Shown piece after piece: positions 1 through 8,106 of a stretch of DNA of 64,000 bases. The DNA comes from Pseudideonella sakaiensis (GTDB lineage Bacteria; Pseudomonadota; Gammaproteobacteria; Burkholderiales; Burkholderiaceae_C), in the NCBI RefSeq assembly GCF_001293525.1, contig NZ_BBYR01000065.1, positions 80,583 to 144,582 of the forward strand, written 5' to 3'. Below the pieces are notes generated by a model that had not been told where the DNA came from, made no database searches, and saw only the letters and a program-made list of their open reading frames with translations. Within the stretch, counting starts at the first letter, position 1; each line of letters opens with the position of its first letter. A program made the position numbers and the translations under genes.

Positions 1-2097
1 TGCGGCGACTGCGCCCACCGCGCCTTGATCCCGGTCACGGGCCAGACGGTCTTCGACCACCTCGCCGGGCGGCACACCGTAGGGGTGTATCCGCTGCTCT
101 CGGATGACACCTGCCACTTTCTGGCGGTGGACTTCGACGATGCCGAGTGGCGCGAGGATGCGCGCGCCTTCGCCGGCTCGTGCGATGCGCTGGGCGTGCC
201 AGTCGCGCTTGAAGTGTCCCGCTCAGGCAATGGGGCACACGCGTGGATCTTCTTCTCCGCCCGGGTGTCGGCACGCGATGCCCGTCGGCTGGGTACCGCC
301 CTCATCAGCCACACCTGCGCGCGCACCCGCCAGCTGAAGCTCAGCTCCTACGACCGCCTGTTTCCGAACCAAGACACGATCCCGAAGGGAGGGTTCGGCA
401 ACCTGATCGCCTTGCCACTGCAGAAAGCACCCCGTGAAAGCGGCGGCAGCGTCTTCGTCGACCGTGACCTGCAACCCCACGACGACCAGTGGGCCTTCCT
501 GGCCGGCCTGTCAAGGATGTCGCCTGCGGATATCGAACCCACGATCCTGCGCGCCACCGGTGGCCGCCATCCGCTCGCCGTGACCTTCTTCGACAGCGAG
601 GACCAGGCCACGCCGTGGCGTCGGCAGGAGCCGGCGTCCAGCCGATTGCCTGGCCCGATGCCGGCCTCACTGAAGATCACGCTGGCCAACCTGGTGTACT
701 TCGAGACGGCCGCTTTGCCACAACCTCTGGCCAACCGGCTGATCCGCCTGGCCGCCTTCCAGAACCCTGAGTTCTACAAGGCACAGGCCATGCGCCTTCC
801 GGTGTGGGATGAGCCCCGGGTCATCGGCTGCGCAGAGAACTTCCCCCAACACATCGCCCTGCCGCGCGGGTGCCTGGACGCGGCGCTCACCTTGCTGCGC
901 GAGAACGGCATCCGGCCAGACCTGCACGACGAGCGATCGGCCGGGACGGGGCTGCAAGTGCAGTTTCGCGGCGCGCTTCGGCCGGACCAGCAGCAAGCGG
1001 TCGACGCCATGCTGGCCCACGACACTGGTGTCTTGTGCGCGCCGACCGCCTTCGGAAAGACGGTGACCGCAGCCGCGCTGATTGCCACACGGGGTGTGAA
1101 CACCTTGATCCTGGTCCATCGGGCCGAGCTGTTGCGTCAGTGGCGCGAGAGGCTGCAAACCTTCCTGGCCGAGGCCCGCGACGAAGGTCAGGACCGACCC
1201 AGCATCGGCGCGATCGGCGGCGGCAATTCGAAGCCTACCGGACGCATCGACATCGCCTTGATGCAGTCGCTCTGCCGCCAGGGCGAAGTCAATGCGCTCG
1301 TCGAGGACTACGGACACATCGTGGCGGACGAGTGTCACCACCTGTCGGCGTTTTCCTTCGAAGCAATCCTGAAGCGGGCCAAGGCGAAGTACGTCCTCGG
1401 GTTGACCGCCACGCCGATCCGCCGCGACGGCCGGCAGCCCATCATCTTCATGCAGTGCGGCCCAACGCGACACACCGCGGAGAAGCCTTCGGGGGCGCCG
1501 CAGACCTTGGAGATCGTCCCGCGATACCTGACACCCCGGGTTGGGGCTGCCGACGATGCGCCGATCCAGCAGGTGTTCCAGGTCATCGCCTCGGATGCCG
1601 CCCGCACAGCCCAGGTTGCCGACGAGGTGACAGCTGCATTCGCCGCAGGCGGCAAGGTCTTGGTCCTGACCGAGCGGACGGAACACCTGGACGCCCTGCG
1701 CCAAGCACTGGGCACGCGGGTGTCACCGCTGCTGGTGCTGCACGGCCGGATGTCGACAAAGCAGCGGACTGCGCTGCTTCAAGAACTGGAGTCGCTGCCT
1801 GCCGATGCACCGCGGGTGCTGCTCTCTACGGGCAAGCTGGTCGGCGAAGGCTTCGACCATGCGCCACTCGATACCCTGGTGCTGGCGATGCCCATCTCCT
1901 GGAAGGGCACGCTCGCGCAGTACGCCGGCCGCCTGCACCGGGAGCACGCCAGCAAGGGCAGGGCTCGAATCGTCGACTTCGTGGACGAGGGGCATCCCGC
2001 CCTGCTTCGCATGTGGGAACGGCGCCAGCGCGGGTATCAAGCCATGGGGTATCGAGTGATCCCGCAAGGTTCAGGCCTCTTCAATCCGGACGATTGA
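1..2097 (+). CDS. TOTE-type primase-helicase, 5' end outside window
   Basis: The frame is open from base 1 and ends at a TGA at 2095-2097, so the start lies upstream; the TTG at 25 is only an internal codon. The first residues, CGDC, look like half of a zinc knuckle. An archaeo-eukaryotic-type primase domain follows: VDFDD near residue 43 supplies the acidic pair and SGNGAHAW near residue 78 the histidine motif. An SF2 helicase follows, with Walker A APTAFGKT near 347, DECHH near 443, TATP near 469, and a helicase C domain to the end. This primase-helicase order is that of the TOTE conflict family, often annotated as restriction endonuclease subunit R. No nuclease domain is visible in this part. 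A role in defence or element conflict is inferred from family and context. The next genes are hipBA. Confidence 0.8.
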   Translation, partial: CGDCAHRALIPVTGQTVFDHLAGRHTVGVYPLLSDDTCHFLAVDFDDAEWREDARAFAGSCDALGVPVALEVSRSGNGAHAWIFFSARVSARDARRLGTALISHTCARTRQLKLSSYDRLFPNQDTIPKGGFGNLIALPLQKAPRESGGSVFVDRDLQPHDDQWAFLAGLSRMSPADIEPTILRATGGRHPLAVTFFDSEDQATPWRRQEPASSRLPGPMPASLKITLANLVYFETAALPQPLANRLIRLAAFQNPEFYKAQAMRLPVWDEPRVIGCAENFPQHIALPRGCLDAALTLLRENGIRPDLHDERSAGTGLQVQFRGALRPDQQQAVDAMLAHDTGVLCAPTAFGKTVTAAALIATRGVNTLILVHRAELLRQWRERLQTFLAEARDEGQDRPSIGAIGGGNSKPTGRIDIALMQSLCRQGEVNALVEDYGHIVADECHHLSAFSFEAILKRAKAKYVLGLTATPIRRDGRQPIIFMQCGPTRHTAEKPSGAPQTLEIVPRYLTPRVGAADDAPIQQVFQVIASDAARTAQVADEVTAAFAAGGKVLVLTERTEHLDALRQALGTRVSPLLVLHGRMSTKQRTALLQELESLPADAPRVLLSTGKLVGEGFDHAPLDTLVLAMPISWKGTLAQYAGRLHREHASKGRARIVDFVDEGHPALLRMWERRQRGYQAMGYRVIPQGSGLFNPDD

Positions 2098-2165
2098 CGC
2101 GGTCGTGCAGCCGGCCTGACCGATTACCGATCAGTCACTTTCCGCTTGACCTCCAGCGGGTCGGC

Positions 2166-2182
2166 ACCGAAAATGACCGAAA
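2166..2182. promoter_or_regulatory. Candidate hipBA operator (direct repeat)
   Basis: Two copies of ACCGAAA lie exactly 10 bp apart (2166-2172 and 2176-2182), about 20-40 bp upstream of the hipB start. One-turn spacing on the same DNA face fits a bound XRE repressor, and hipBA operons are usually autorepressed. Similar but looser GGTCA/TGACC pieces are scattered through 2115-2245. No clean promoter was recognised. Confidence 0.25.
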
Positions 2183-2202
2183 GGTAACTTCAAGCGCGTG
2201 CC

Positions 2203-2487
2203 ATGCCGCCGCCGGCCCAAGACTTACCGCTCGGTCACTCCAATGACTCAGAGACGCCGATCCGCTCCTCCGTGGAGTTGGGCGCCGTCATCCGTGAGCA
2301 GCGCAAGCGGCTGGCGCTGAAGCAGCTAGACGTGGCGGGCCTGGGCAACACCGGCAACCGCTTCATCGTGGACGTGGAGAACGGCAAGCCGACGGTGCAG
2401 TTGCAGAAGGTGCTGGACCTGATGGACCTGCTGGGCCTGGAGGTGGTGGTACGCACCAAGGCCTCTCGTTCGACCTCCTCGCTGTGA
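2203..2487 (+). CDS. hipB: HipB-like XRE-family antitoxin
   Basis: This 94-residue protein carries one XRE-type helix-turn-helix from about residue 24 to 78, with ELGAVIREQRKRLALKQ as its first helix and a VENGKPTVQLQKVLDLMDLL stretch typical of HipB. Family members neutralise and recruit the HipA kinase and repress their own operon. The first 23 residues are unusual for HipB, so translation may begin downstream of the ATG at 2203. It ends 7 bp before the hipA GTG start, which supports co-expression. The motif and the neighbour together make the call firm. Confidence 0.85.
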   Translation: MPPPAQDLPLGHSNDSETPIRSSVELGAVIREQRKRLALKQLDVAGLGNTGNRFIVDVENGKPTVQLQKVLDLMDLLGLEVVVRTKASRSTSSL

Positions 2488-2494
2488 GGCACAG

Positions 2495-3754
2495 GTGATG
2501 CAGCCACGGCCCGACCGGCTGGATGTCTACTACGGCAGCGAGCTGGCCGGTGCCGTGCACGACAGCGCGCCATTGGCCTTTGAGTACGCCTCGACCTGGC
2601 TGGATGGCGCCCAGCGCATGTCGCTGGCCGCCATTCCTCTGCAGCCCGGCCGGCAGGCCACGCCCGAGGTGCAGGCCTTCTTCGAGAACCTGCTGCCCGA
2701 AGGCGAACTGCGCGACTACCTGGCCGCCCAGCGCAAGGCGTCCACGCTCTTCTCGCTGTTGCTGGAGGTGGCCGGCGACACCGCAGGGGCCTTCGTGCTG
2801 GTGGCGCCCGGGCAGACACCGGAGCCGCCCCGCTACGAAGCCACAAGCTGGGAGGCCATCGCCGCGGTCCTGGCCAAGCGGTCGGCTTCCACGATCGACA
2901 TCCATGAGCAAGGCGCCCGCATCTCTCTGGCTGGCGCGCAGGACAAGACCAGCCTGGCGATCTTCGATGACGGCATCCCCAGACTGCCCAAGGGCACCTC
3001 GCCGTCCACGCACATCCTCAAGCCCAGCATCCGCCGCCTGGCCAAGGTCTGGCACTCGGCCGCCAATGAGTCCATCGTGATGCGCGCCGCCGCACTGGCT
3101 GACCTGCCGACGGCCGAGGTCTTCTACGAACCGCGCACCGAAGCCTGCGTCGTGCGCCGCTTCGACCGCCAGCTGCGCCCCGACGGCACGCTGGCCCGGC
3201 TGGTGCAGTACGACCTCTGCCAGCTGGCCGGTACCGTTTCGGATCGCAAGTACGAGAAGGAAGGCGGTCCAGGCCTCGCGACATGCGCCGAACTGATCCG
3301 TCGCTACAGCGCGCAGCCCGCCGTCGACCTGCGCCACCTGGTGCGCTGGGTGTTCTTCAACCTGTACGTCGGCAACAACGACAGCCACGCCAAGAACCTG
3401 TCGATCTACAGCGTGCCCGGCCAGGGGGTGACGCTGACGCCGTTCTACGACCTGATGTGCACGCGGCTGTACCCGGGCCTGTCGCCCGAGTTCGCCTTCG
3501 CGATCGGCGGCGAGGTCAGGCCGGGCGAGATGGGCGCAGATCACCTTGCGCTGATGGCAAGGCAACTGGGCATGCAGCCGCGCTTCCTGTCCCAGCAGGC
3601 GCGGGACATGGCTGACCGCATGCCAACAGCCGTCGACCAAGCCGCGCGCGAGATCGCCCCCGAGTTGACGCCATCGGCTCGCACGCTGGCCGAGCGGCTC
3701 GAGCGCTTCGTGTTGTCCACCACCAAGAAGCTGGCAGCGCGCCTGACCGCGTGA
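2495..3754 (+). CDS. hipA: HipA-family serine/threonine kinase toxin
   Basis: The product is 419 residues from GTG 2495, or 418 from the ATG at 2498. Family landmarks are present in order: an N-terminal HipA subdomain with FFENLLPEGELRDYL, the GARISLAGAQDKTSLA nucleotide-binding loop near residue 145, the catalytic segment NNDSHAKNLS near 298, and FYDLMCT near 317 for the metal-binding aspartate. HipA kinases phosphorylate translation factors such as glutamyl-tRNA synthetase and cause growth arrest or persistence; the target here is unknown. All key residues appear intact, so the toxin is probably active. It follows hipB by 7 bp in the accessory block next to an integrase remnant. Confidence 0.9.
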   Translation: MMQPRPDRLDVYYGSELAGAVHDSAPLAFEYASTWLDGAQRMSLAAIPLQPGRQATPEVQAFFENLLPEGELRDYLAAQRKASTLFSLLLEVAGDTAGAFVLVAPGQTPEPPRYEATSWEAIAAVLAKRSASTIDIHEQGARISLAGAQDKTSLAIFDDGIPRLPKGTSPSTHILKPSIRRLAKVWHSAANESIVMRAAALADLPTAEVFYEPRTEACVVRRFDRQLRPDGTLARLVQYDLCQLAGTVSDRKYEKEGGPGLATCAELIRRYSAQPAVDLRHLVRWVFFNLYVGNNDSHAKNLSIYSVPGQGVTLTPFYDLMCTRLYPGLSPEFAFAIGGEVRPGEMGADHLALMARQLGMQPRFLSQQARDMADRMPTAVDQAAREIAPELTPSARTLAERLERFVLSTTKKLAARLTA

Positions 3755-3779
3755 CGGCAGCCGCAGGATAGACAGCTCA

Positions 3780-4703
3780 ATGGGAGAGATCACCAACCAA
3801 ATCGCAATCGTCCTTGGCGTGCTCGTCGCCTGCTTCGCCGGGCCTGCCGCGGCCCTCTTCGTCCTGATCCGCAGGAAGGCGAAGGCGCGACAGAACCGCC
3901 GCTCTCCCATTGGCATCGCGCTGCTGCGTGGCCCAGGCCACTCGCTGCGTGAACAGCTCGACGAGGCCCACAACGATCTGACCTGGGACCTCGTGCTGTT
4001 GATGGTGGTGCCGCTGCTCGCGCTGGCGACCTTTCTGGCCCAAAGCCATCTGCGCGGCCTGCCCCAGACGGCGCACCTGGCACCGGTCTACGCCCTGGCG
4101 GCGATCGCCTTCATCGCCTACATGCTGCGCAAGCTGCTGAAAGCCGGCACCCGGCTCGACCACCTGAAGGCGGGCTACGACGCCGAAGTGGCCGTCGGCC
4201 AGGAGCTCGACCAACTGATGCGCGAGGGCGCCGCCACGTTCCACGACCTGCCGGCCGAGCAGTTCAACATCGACCATGTCGTTGTCGCCGCCGAGGGCGT
4301 CTTCGCCGTCGAGACCAAGGGCTTCACGAAGCCGAACCAGGGCCGCGGCAGGGCCGACGCCACCGTGGTCTACGACGGCGAGACGCTCAGGTTCCCCAGC
4401 TGGACAACCAAGGAGCCGCTGGAACAGGCCGAGCGCCAGGCCGCCTGGCTGGCCAAGTGGCTGTCGAGTGCAGTCGGATCGCCGGTCTCGGTGCTGCCCG
4501 TGATCGCATTGCCCGGCTGGTTCGTTGAGCGCACCGGGCGCGGCCGGGTTCGCGTCTTCAGCGGCAAGGAGCTGGCCGGCCTGCTGAAGTCGCGAGGGGC
4601 ACAAGCGCTGACAGCGCAGGACGTTCAGCGCATCGCGCACCAGGTCGAGCAGCGGTGCCGAACCGTGACGCCGCTGTACGCAAAGGAACCCAAGGCGAGC
4701 TGA
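3780..4703 (+). CDS. Membrane-anchored NERD-domain protein
   Basis: This 307-residue protein has a hydrophobic segment at about 8-30, two more at about 65-82 and 98-115, and then a nuclease-related (NERD) domain at about 130-240. The domain shows AEVAVGQELDQL, FHDLPAEQFNIDHVVVAAEGVFAVETKG and a following lysine-rich patch. In NERD proteins the D..E.K arrangement resembles the endonuclease core, but nuclease activity is rarely shown. It starts 26 bp after hipA with no promoter seen, so it may be co-transcribed. The C-terminal 60 residues resemble nothing recognised. Its place in an island suggests an accessory or defence role; this is inference. Confidence 0.75.
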   Translation: MGEITNQIAIVLGVLVACFAGPAAALFVLIRRKAKARQNRRSPIGIALLRGPGHSLREQLDEAHNDLTWDLVLLMVVPLLALATFLAQSHLRGLPQTAHLAPVYALAAIAFIAYMLRKLLKAGTRLDHLKAGYDAEVAVGQELDQLMREGAATFHDLPAEQFNIDHVVVAAEGVFAVETKGFTKPNQGRGRADATVVYDGETLRFPSWTTKEPLEQAERQAAWLAKWLSSAVGSPVSVLPVIALPGWFVERTGRGRVRVFSGKELAGLLKSRGAQALTAQDVQRIAHQVEQRCRTVTPLYAKEPKAS

Positions 4704-4742
4704 AGGCCAGCGGTCGGCCCGGTCACCGGTCGCCGTGCCGCA

Positions 4743-5268
4743 TCAAGCTGCAGCGTCGCCTCCCGTCACGCTGCCACCGCCCTTCGCCCCGCCCTTCTTC
4801 TTGTGCAGCACGGCGCCCAGATAGGCTGCCGAGGCCCTCCCTCTGTTGCGGCCAGCCAGACGGCTCACGGCCAATCGCGCCGCGTCTCCTGCTCGCGCGT
4901 CAGCCCTTCCCCACCGCCGCGCAGCGTCGGCTCCTGGCCAGTGATCGCGATGTACTCCTCGATCAGAGGGCGCGGATCAGCCGCAGCATGCCGCCCACAT
5001 ACGGGTCGAAGGCGGCCACCTGGTCGATCAGGCCATCGACATCCACGCCCTGCGCCGACCAGCTCTTGTCGCGCCCGTTGATGCCGCTTCGCTGGTACTC
5101 GGCCAGTTCCAGCCCGTAGTACGCCGGCGGGCGGATGAAGCCCGGTTTGCCGAGCCAGCCGGCCAGGCCGCGCAGGAAGCTGAGGTGGGTCTGGATGGTG
5201 GACGGCTTCAGGCCGTCCTTGCGCCACAGATCGACCGCGGCCTGGATGTGGCGCTGGCCCAGGAGCAA
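4743..5268 (-). pseudogene. Decayed tyrosine integrase remnant
   Basis: Three pieces of one integrase lie on the minus strand in three different frames. From 5268 to 4963 there is a SAM-like core-binding region (HIQAAVDLWRKDGLKPSTIQ, then YVGGMLRLIRAL and a stop). Near 4967-4865 a second frame reads LIEEYIAITGQEPTLRGGG, which resembles the stretch after the catalytic RH of these integrases. Near 4880-4743 a third frame reads RLAVSRLAGRNRGRASAAYL and ends at a TGA, resembling the C-terminal part with the active tyrosine. Most of the catalytic domain (first Arg, HxxR) is missing, so the gene is dead. It lies 42 bp beyond the stop codon of tonB and marks an old integration. Confidence 0.7.
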
Positions 5269-5310
5269 GGAGTGGCCGGGAAGCCGCCTGCCCTCCCCCC
5301 ACCCGAGCGC

Positions 5311-6108
5311 TCACTCCGCCAGCGCGAATCGGATCGGAAACTCCACCCAGGACGTCACCGCCGTGCCACCGTCGAGCGCCGGGCGGAAGCGGCAGCCGCG
5401 GGCCTGGGCCAGCGCGGCCTCGTCGAACAGGCGCCAGCCGCTGCTGCCTTGCAGCTGCACCTCCCGGGCGCGTCCGTCGGCGCCGACCTGCACGCGCAGC
5501 TGGACCCGTCCTTCGATGCCGCGCTCGCGCAAGGCCGCGGGATACGGAGCATGCGTGCAGGCGCCGTGGTCGGCGGCGAGGCGCCGCGGCGGCTCGGGCG
5601 GGGCGGGTGACGGCGCCGGCGGATCGATGCGCGCCGGGCTTGCGGCCGGGACCGGTGCGGCGGTCGGTTCAGGCGCCAGGGCCGGCGTCGGACCCGGCGT
5701 CGCCACGGCCGGCTGTATGCCGGTGTCGGCGACGAGTGCTTCGGGCAGGGCACGCCTCGGCGAGGGCTCCGTATCGATGCGCGGCGGCTCGAGCACCAGC
5801 GGTGGAGGGGGAGTCGGTGCCAGCCGCAAGGGTCGGCCCGGCGCCGGCGCCCCCGGGACGCGCTCGGCCCGGCCCCGGGCCTCGGCCCCCACGGCACGCA
5901 GCTGCAGCGCGACCCGCCGGCTGTCGTTGGAGGCCGCGGGCTGGGGCGTCGCTGCGGTCCAGGCCAGCGCCAGCAGGATCCCGTGCAGGGACAGGGCCAC
6001 GGCCGCACCGGCGCCGCGCGGGGCAGCGGCCTGCGCCCGCAGCGCAGGCGCCGCCGCGCCGCGCTGCGCAATCGGGCATTCGCATCGGGGGCGGCCCGGC
6101 GGGCTCAT
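5311..6108 (-). CDS. tonB: TonB energy transducer of the heme locus
   Basis: From the ATG at 6108 the product is 265 residues. It has one membrane helix near residues 33-52, a long proline-rich periplasmic linker at about 60-185, and a C-terminal TonB domain with YPAALRERGIEGRVQLRVQV and a closing VEFPIRFALAE. It would link proton motive force to the receptor encoded upstream. The ATG lies inside the hmuV stop codon (ATGA overlap), so it is translationally coupled as the last gene of the operon. An upstream in-frame ATG at 6159 lies inside hmuV and is less likely. No exbB or exbD is present here, so these must come from elsewhere. Confidence 0.88.
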   Translation of the reverse strand: MSPPGRPRCECPIAQRGAAAPALRAQAAAPRGAGAAVALSLHGILLALAWTAATPQPAASNDSRRVALQLRAVGAEARGRAERVPGAPAPGRPLRLAPTPPPPLVLEPPRIDTEPSPRRALPEALVADTGIQPAVATPGPTPALAPEPTAAPVPAASPARIDPPAPSPAPPEPPRRLAADHGACTHAPYPAALRERGIEGRVQLRVQVGADGRAREVQLQGSSGWRLFDEAALAQARGCRFRPALDGGTAVTSWVEFPIRFALAE

Positions 6109-7004
6109 GCGAGAAGCTCCATCCGCCGCCGCACCAGCACGCCGCAGCGCCCCGCGCACGGCACCGCCTGCAGCACGACGCCGAAGAGCCGTTCGAGCGC
6201 CGGCAGCGCGTCGCGGTCGGCAGGAAGGTCATCCGTCAGCTGGCCGCCGTCGAGCAGCCAGAGACGATCGAAGCCGTCGAGGGCCTGGTTGAGGTCGTGC
6301 ACGATGGCGACCAGGGCATGGCCGCGCGCGGCCGCGAAGCGCTGCAGCGCGTCGAGCAGGTCCAGCTGCAGACCAGGGTCCAGGGCGGCCAGGGGCTCGT
6401 CGACCAGCAGGAGCCCGCCCTCCACGTCCCACAGCTGCGCGAGGGTCCGGGCCAGGTGGACGCGCGCCTGCTCGCCGCCGGAGAGGGTGTCGACGCGCCG
6501 GCCCGCCAGGTGCGAGGCCTGCGCAGCCGCCAGGGCCTCGTTGACGATGCGCGCGCCGGCCGGGTCCGGCTCGACGGCGTGGCGGCCGAGCTGGACCACC
6601 AGGTCGACCGGCATCGCAAACGCCACCGCCTGCTGCTGCGGCAGCACGGCCCGGCGACGCGCGAGCGCGGCCGGGCGCCAGCGACCCAGCGGCACGCCGT
6701 CGAGCCGGACCTCGCCAACGGACGGCGCCCGCTCGCCTGCCATCAGGCGCAGCAGGCTGCTCTTGCCGGCGCCGCTGGGGCCCACGAGCGCCACCCGCTC
6801 GCCGGCCTCCAGCGCCAGGTCGAAGGGGCCGAGCGCCAGCGCACCCAGCCGCAGGGTGGCGCCGCCCACCTGGAGCAGCGGGCGCTTCCTCGCGGTCCCT
6901 GGCGGTCCGCCCCCGGAGCAATCACCCGGCGGGCGGTCGTGCCGGCTCGGGCCGCCTGCGCTCCCGACGCCGGGTCGGCAGAGGCTCGGTCCAGGCGAGC
7001 TCAT
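6105..7004 (-). CDS. hmuV: Heme ABC transporter ATP-binding protein
   Basis: The product has 299 residues with Walker A GPSGAGKS, signature LSGGEQAR, Walker B LLLVDEP and a switch histidine in IVHDLNQ. It belongs to the heme/siderophore import ATPase group and would power HmuU. The first ~40 residues are an extra, Gly/Pro-rich leader; homology begins near LLQVGGATLRLG, so a later start is possible. The ATG at 7004 overlaps the hmuU stop by 4 bp, and the stop overlaps tonB by 4 bp, so three genes are coupled in a row. Confidence 0.9.
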   Translation of the reverse strand: MSSPGPSLCRPGVGSAGGPSRHDRPPGDCSGGGPPGTARKRPLLQVGGATLRLGALALGPFDLALEAGERVALVGPSGAGKSSLLRLMAGERAPSVGEVRLDGVPLGRWRPAALARRRAVLPQQQAVAFAMPVDLVVQLGRHAVEPDPAGARIVNEALAAAQASHLAGRRVDTLSGGEQARVHLARTLAQLWDVEGGLLLVDEPLAALDPGLQLDLLDALQRFAAARGHALVAIVHDLNQALDGFDRLWLLDGGQLTDDLPADRDALPALERLFGVVLQAVPCAGRCGVLVRRRMELLA

Positions 7005-8095
7005 GGCTGCCCTCCCTGGCGTCGCGCCACGCCGCGCAGCAGCAGCAGGAAGGCCGGCGCGCCGATCAGCGCGGTCAGGATGCCGACCGGCACCTCGGCC
7101 GGCAGGGCCACGAGCCGCGCAAGCGTGTCGGCCACGACCAGCAGCAGCGCGCCGGCCAGCGCCGCCAGCGGCAGCACCCGGCGCTGGTCCGCGCCGGCCG
7201 CCGCGCGCACCAGGTGCGGCGCCATCAGTCCGATGAAGCCGATCAGGCCGCACCAGGCCACGGCCAGGGCCGACAGCAGCGCCACGGCGAACACGAGACC
7301 TCGTCGCAGGCGCGGCACGTCCACACCGACGTGGGCCGCGGACGCTTCGCCGAGCGCCAGCGCATTGAGCGCCGCGGCCAGTCGGCGGCCGTGCCAGAGC
7401 GCCAGCCCGACGGCCGCCAGCAGGACGCCGGCGACGGTCCAGGTGGCGCCGGCCAGCGAGCCGAGCGTCCAGAAGCTGAGGCTGCGCAGCTGCTCGTCGC
7501 TGGCGATGAAGGTGCACAGCCCGACGACGGCCATCGCCAGCGCGTTCAGCGCCAGCCCGGTCAGCAGCAGCCCGGCGACCGACCCCGGCGTGAGCCAGCG
7601 CGCCACCAGGTGCAGCAGCACGACGACGCCGAGCGCGCCGCCGAAGGCCGCGAGCGGCAGCACCCAGGGCCGCCAGGGCGGCGGCAGGCCGCTCGCCGCG
7701 GCCGCGAACACGGTGAGCACGAGCGCGACCGCGCAGACGGCGCCGCTGGTCACGCCCAGCAGGCCCGGATCGGCCAGGGGGTTGCGGAACAGGCCCTGCG
7801 AGAGCGCCCCGGACAGGCCGAGGGCGGCCCCCACCGCGGCCGCGAGCAGCGCGCGCGGCACGCGCAGCTGCCACAGCACCTGGGCGCTGCCGCTGCGTTC
7901 GGCGGCGAAGGCCTGGCCCCAGTCCACCCACGACACCCGCACCGCCCCGAGGGAGGCAGCGGCGAGCAGGGCCAGCAGGAGCAGCAGCCCGAGCGCCAGG
8001 CCGATTCGGCCACCGCCCCGGGTGCCGGGGCGGGGCCCCTGGCGCGCAGGCGCACGGTGCGCGGCCGGGGCAGACCCGAGGGTGACGCTGTCCAT
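7001..8095 (-). CDS. hmuU: Heme ABC transporter permease (FecCD family)
   Basis: This 364-residue membrane protein begins at ATG 8095 and has many hydrophobic segments spread over residues 30-355, as expected for a ten-helix FecCD/BtuC permease. Conserved stretches include RVPRALLAAAVGAALGLSGA, RNPLADPGLLGVTSGA and GLIGFIGLMAPHLVR. It would form the inner-membrane channel with HmuV and receive heme from HmuT. It starts 11 bp after the hmuT stop and overlaps hmuV by 4 bp. Confidence 0.92.
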   Translation of the reverse strand: MDSVTLGSAPAAHRAPARQGPRPGTRGGGRIGLALGLLLLLALLAAASLGAVRVSWVDWGQAFAAERSGSAQVLWQLRVPRALLAAAVGAALGLSGALSQGLFRNPLADPGLLGVTSGAVCAVALVLTVFAAAASGLPPPWRPWVLPLAAFGGALGVVVLLHLVARWLTPGSVAGLLLTGLALNALAMAVVGLCTFIASDEQLRSLSFWTLGSLAGATWTVAGVLLAAVGLALWHGRRLAAALNALALGEASAAHVGVDVPRLRRGLVFAVALLSALAVAWCGLIGFIGLMAPHLVRAAAGADQRRVLPLAALAGALLLVVADTLARLVALPAEVPVGILTALIGAPAFLLLLRGVARRQGGQP

Positions 8096-8106
8096 GGCGC
8101 ACCCGC

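Noticed and set aside
3780..4703. NERD protein as a restriction enzyme partner of the TOTE gene
   Set aside because: NERD resembles nuclease folds, but hipBA lies between the two genes and nothing in the sequence links them directly. Kept only as a question in the findings.
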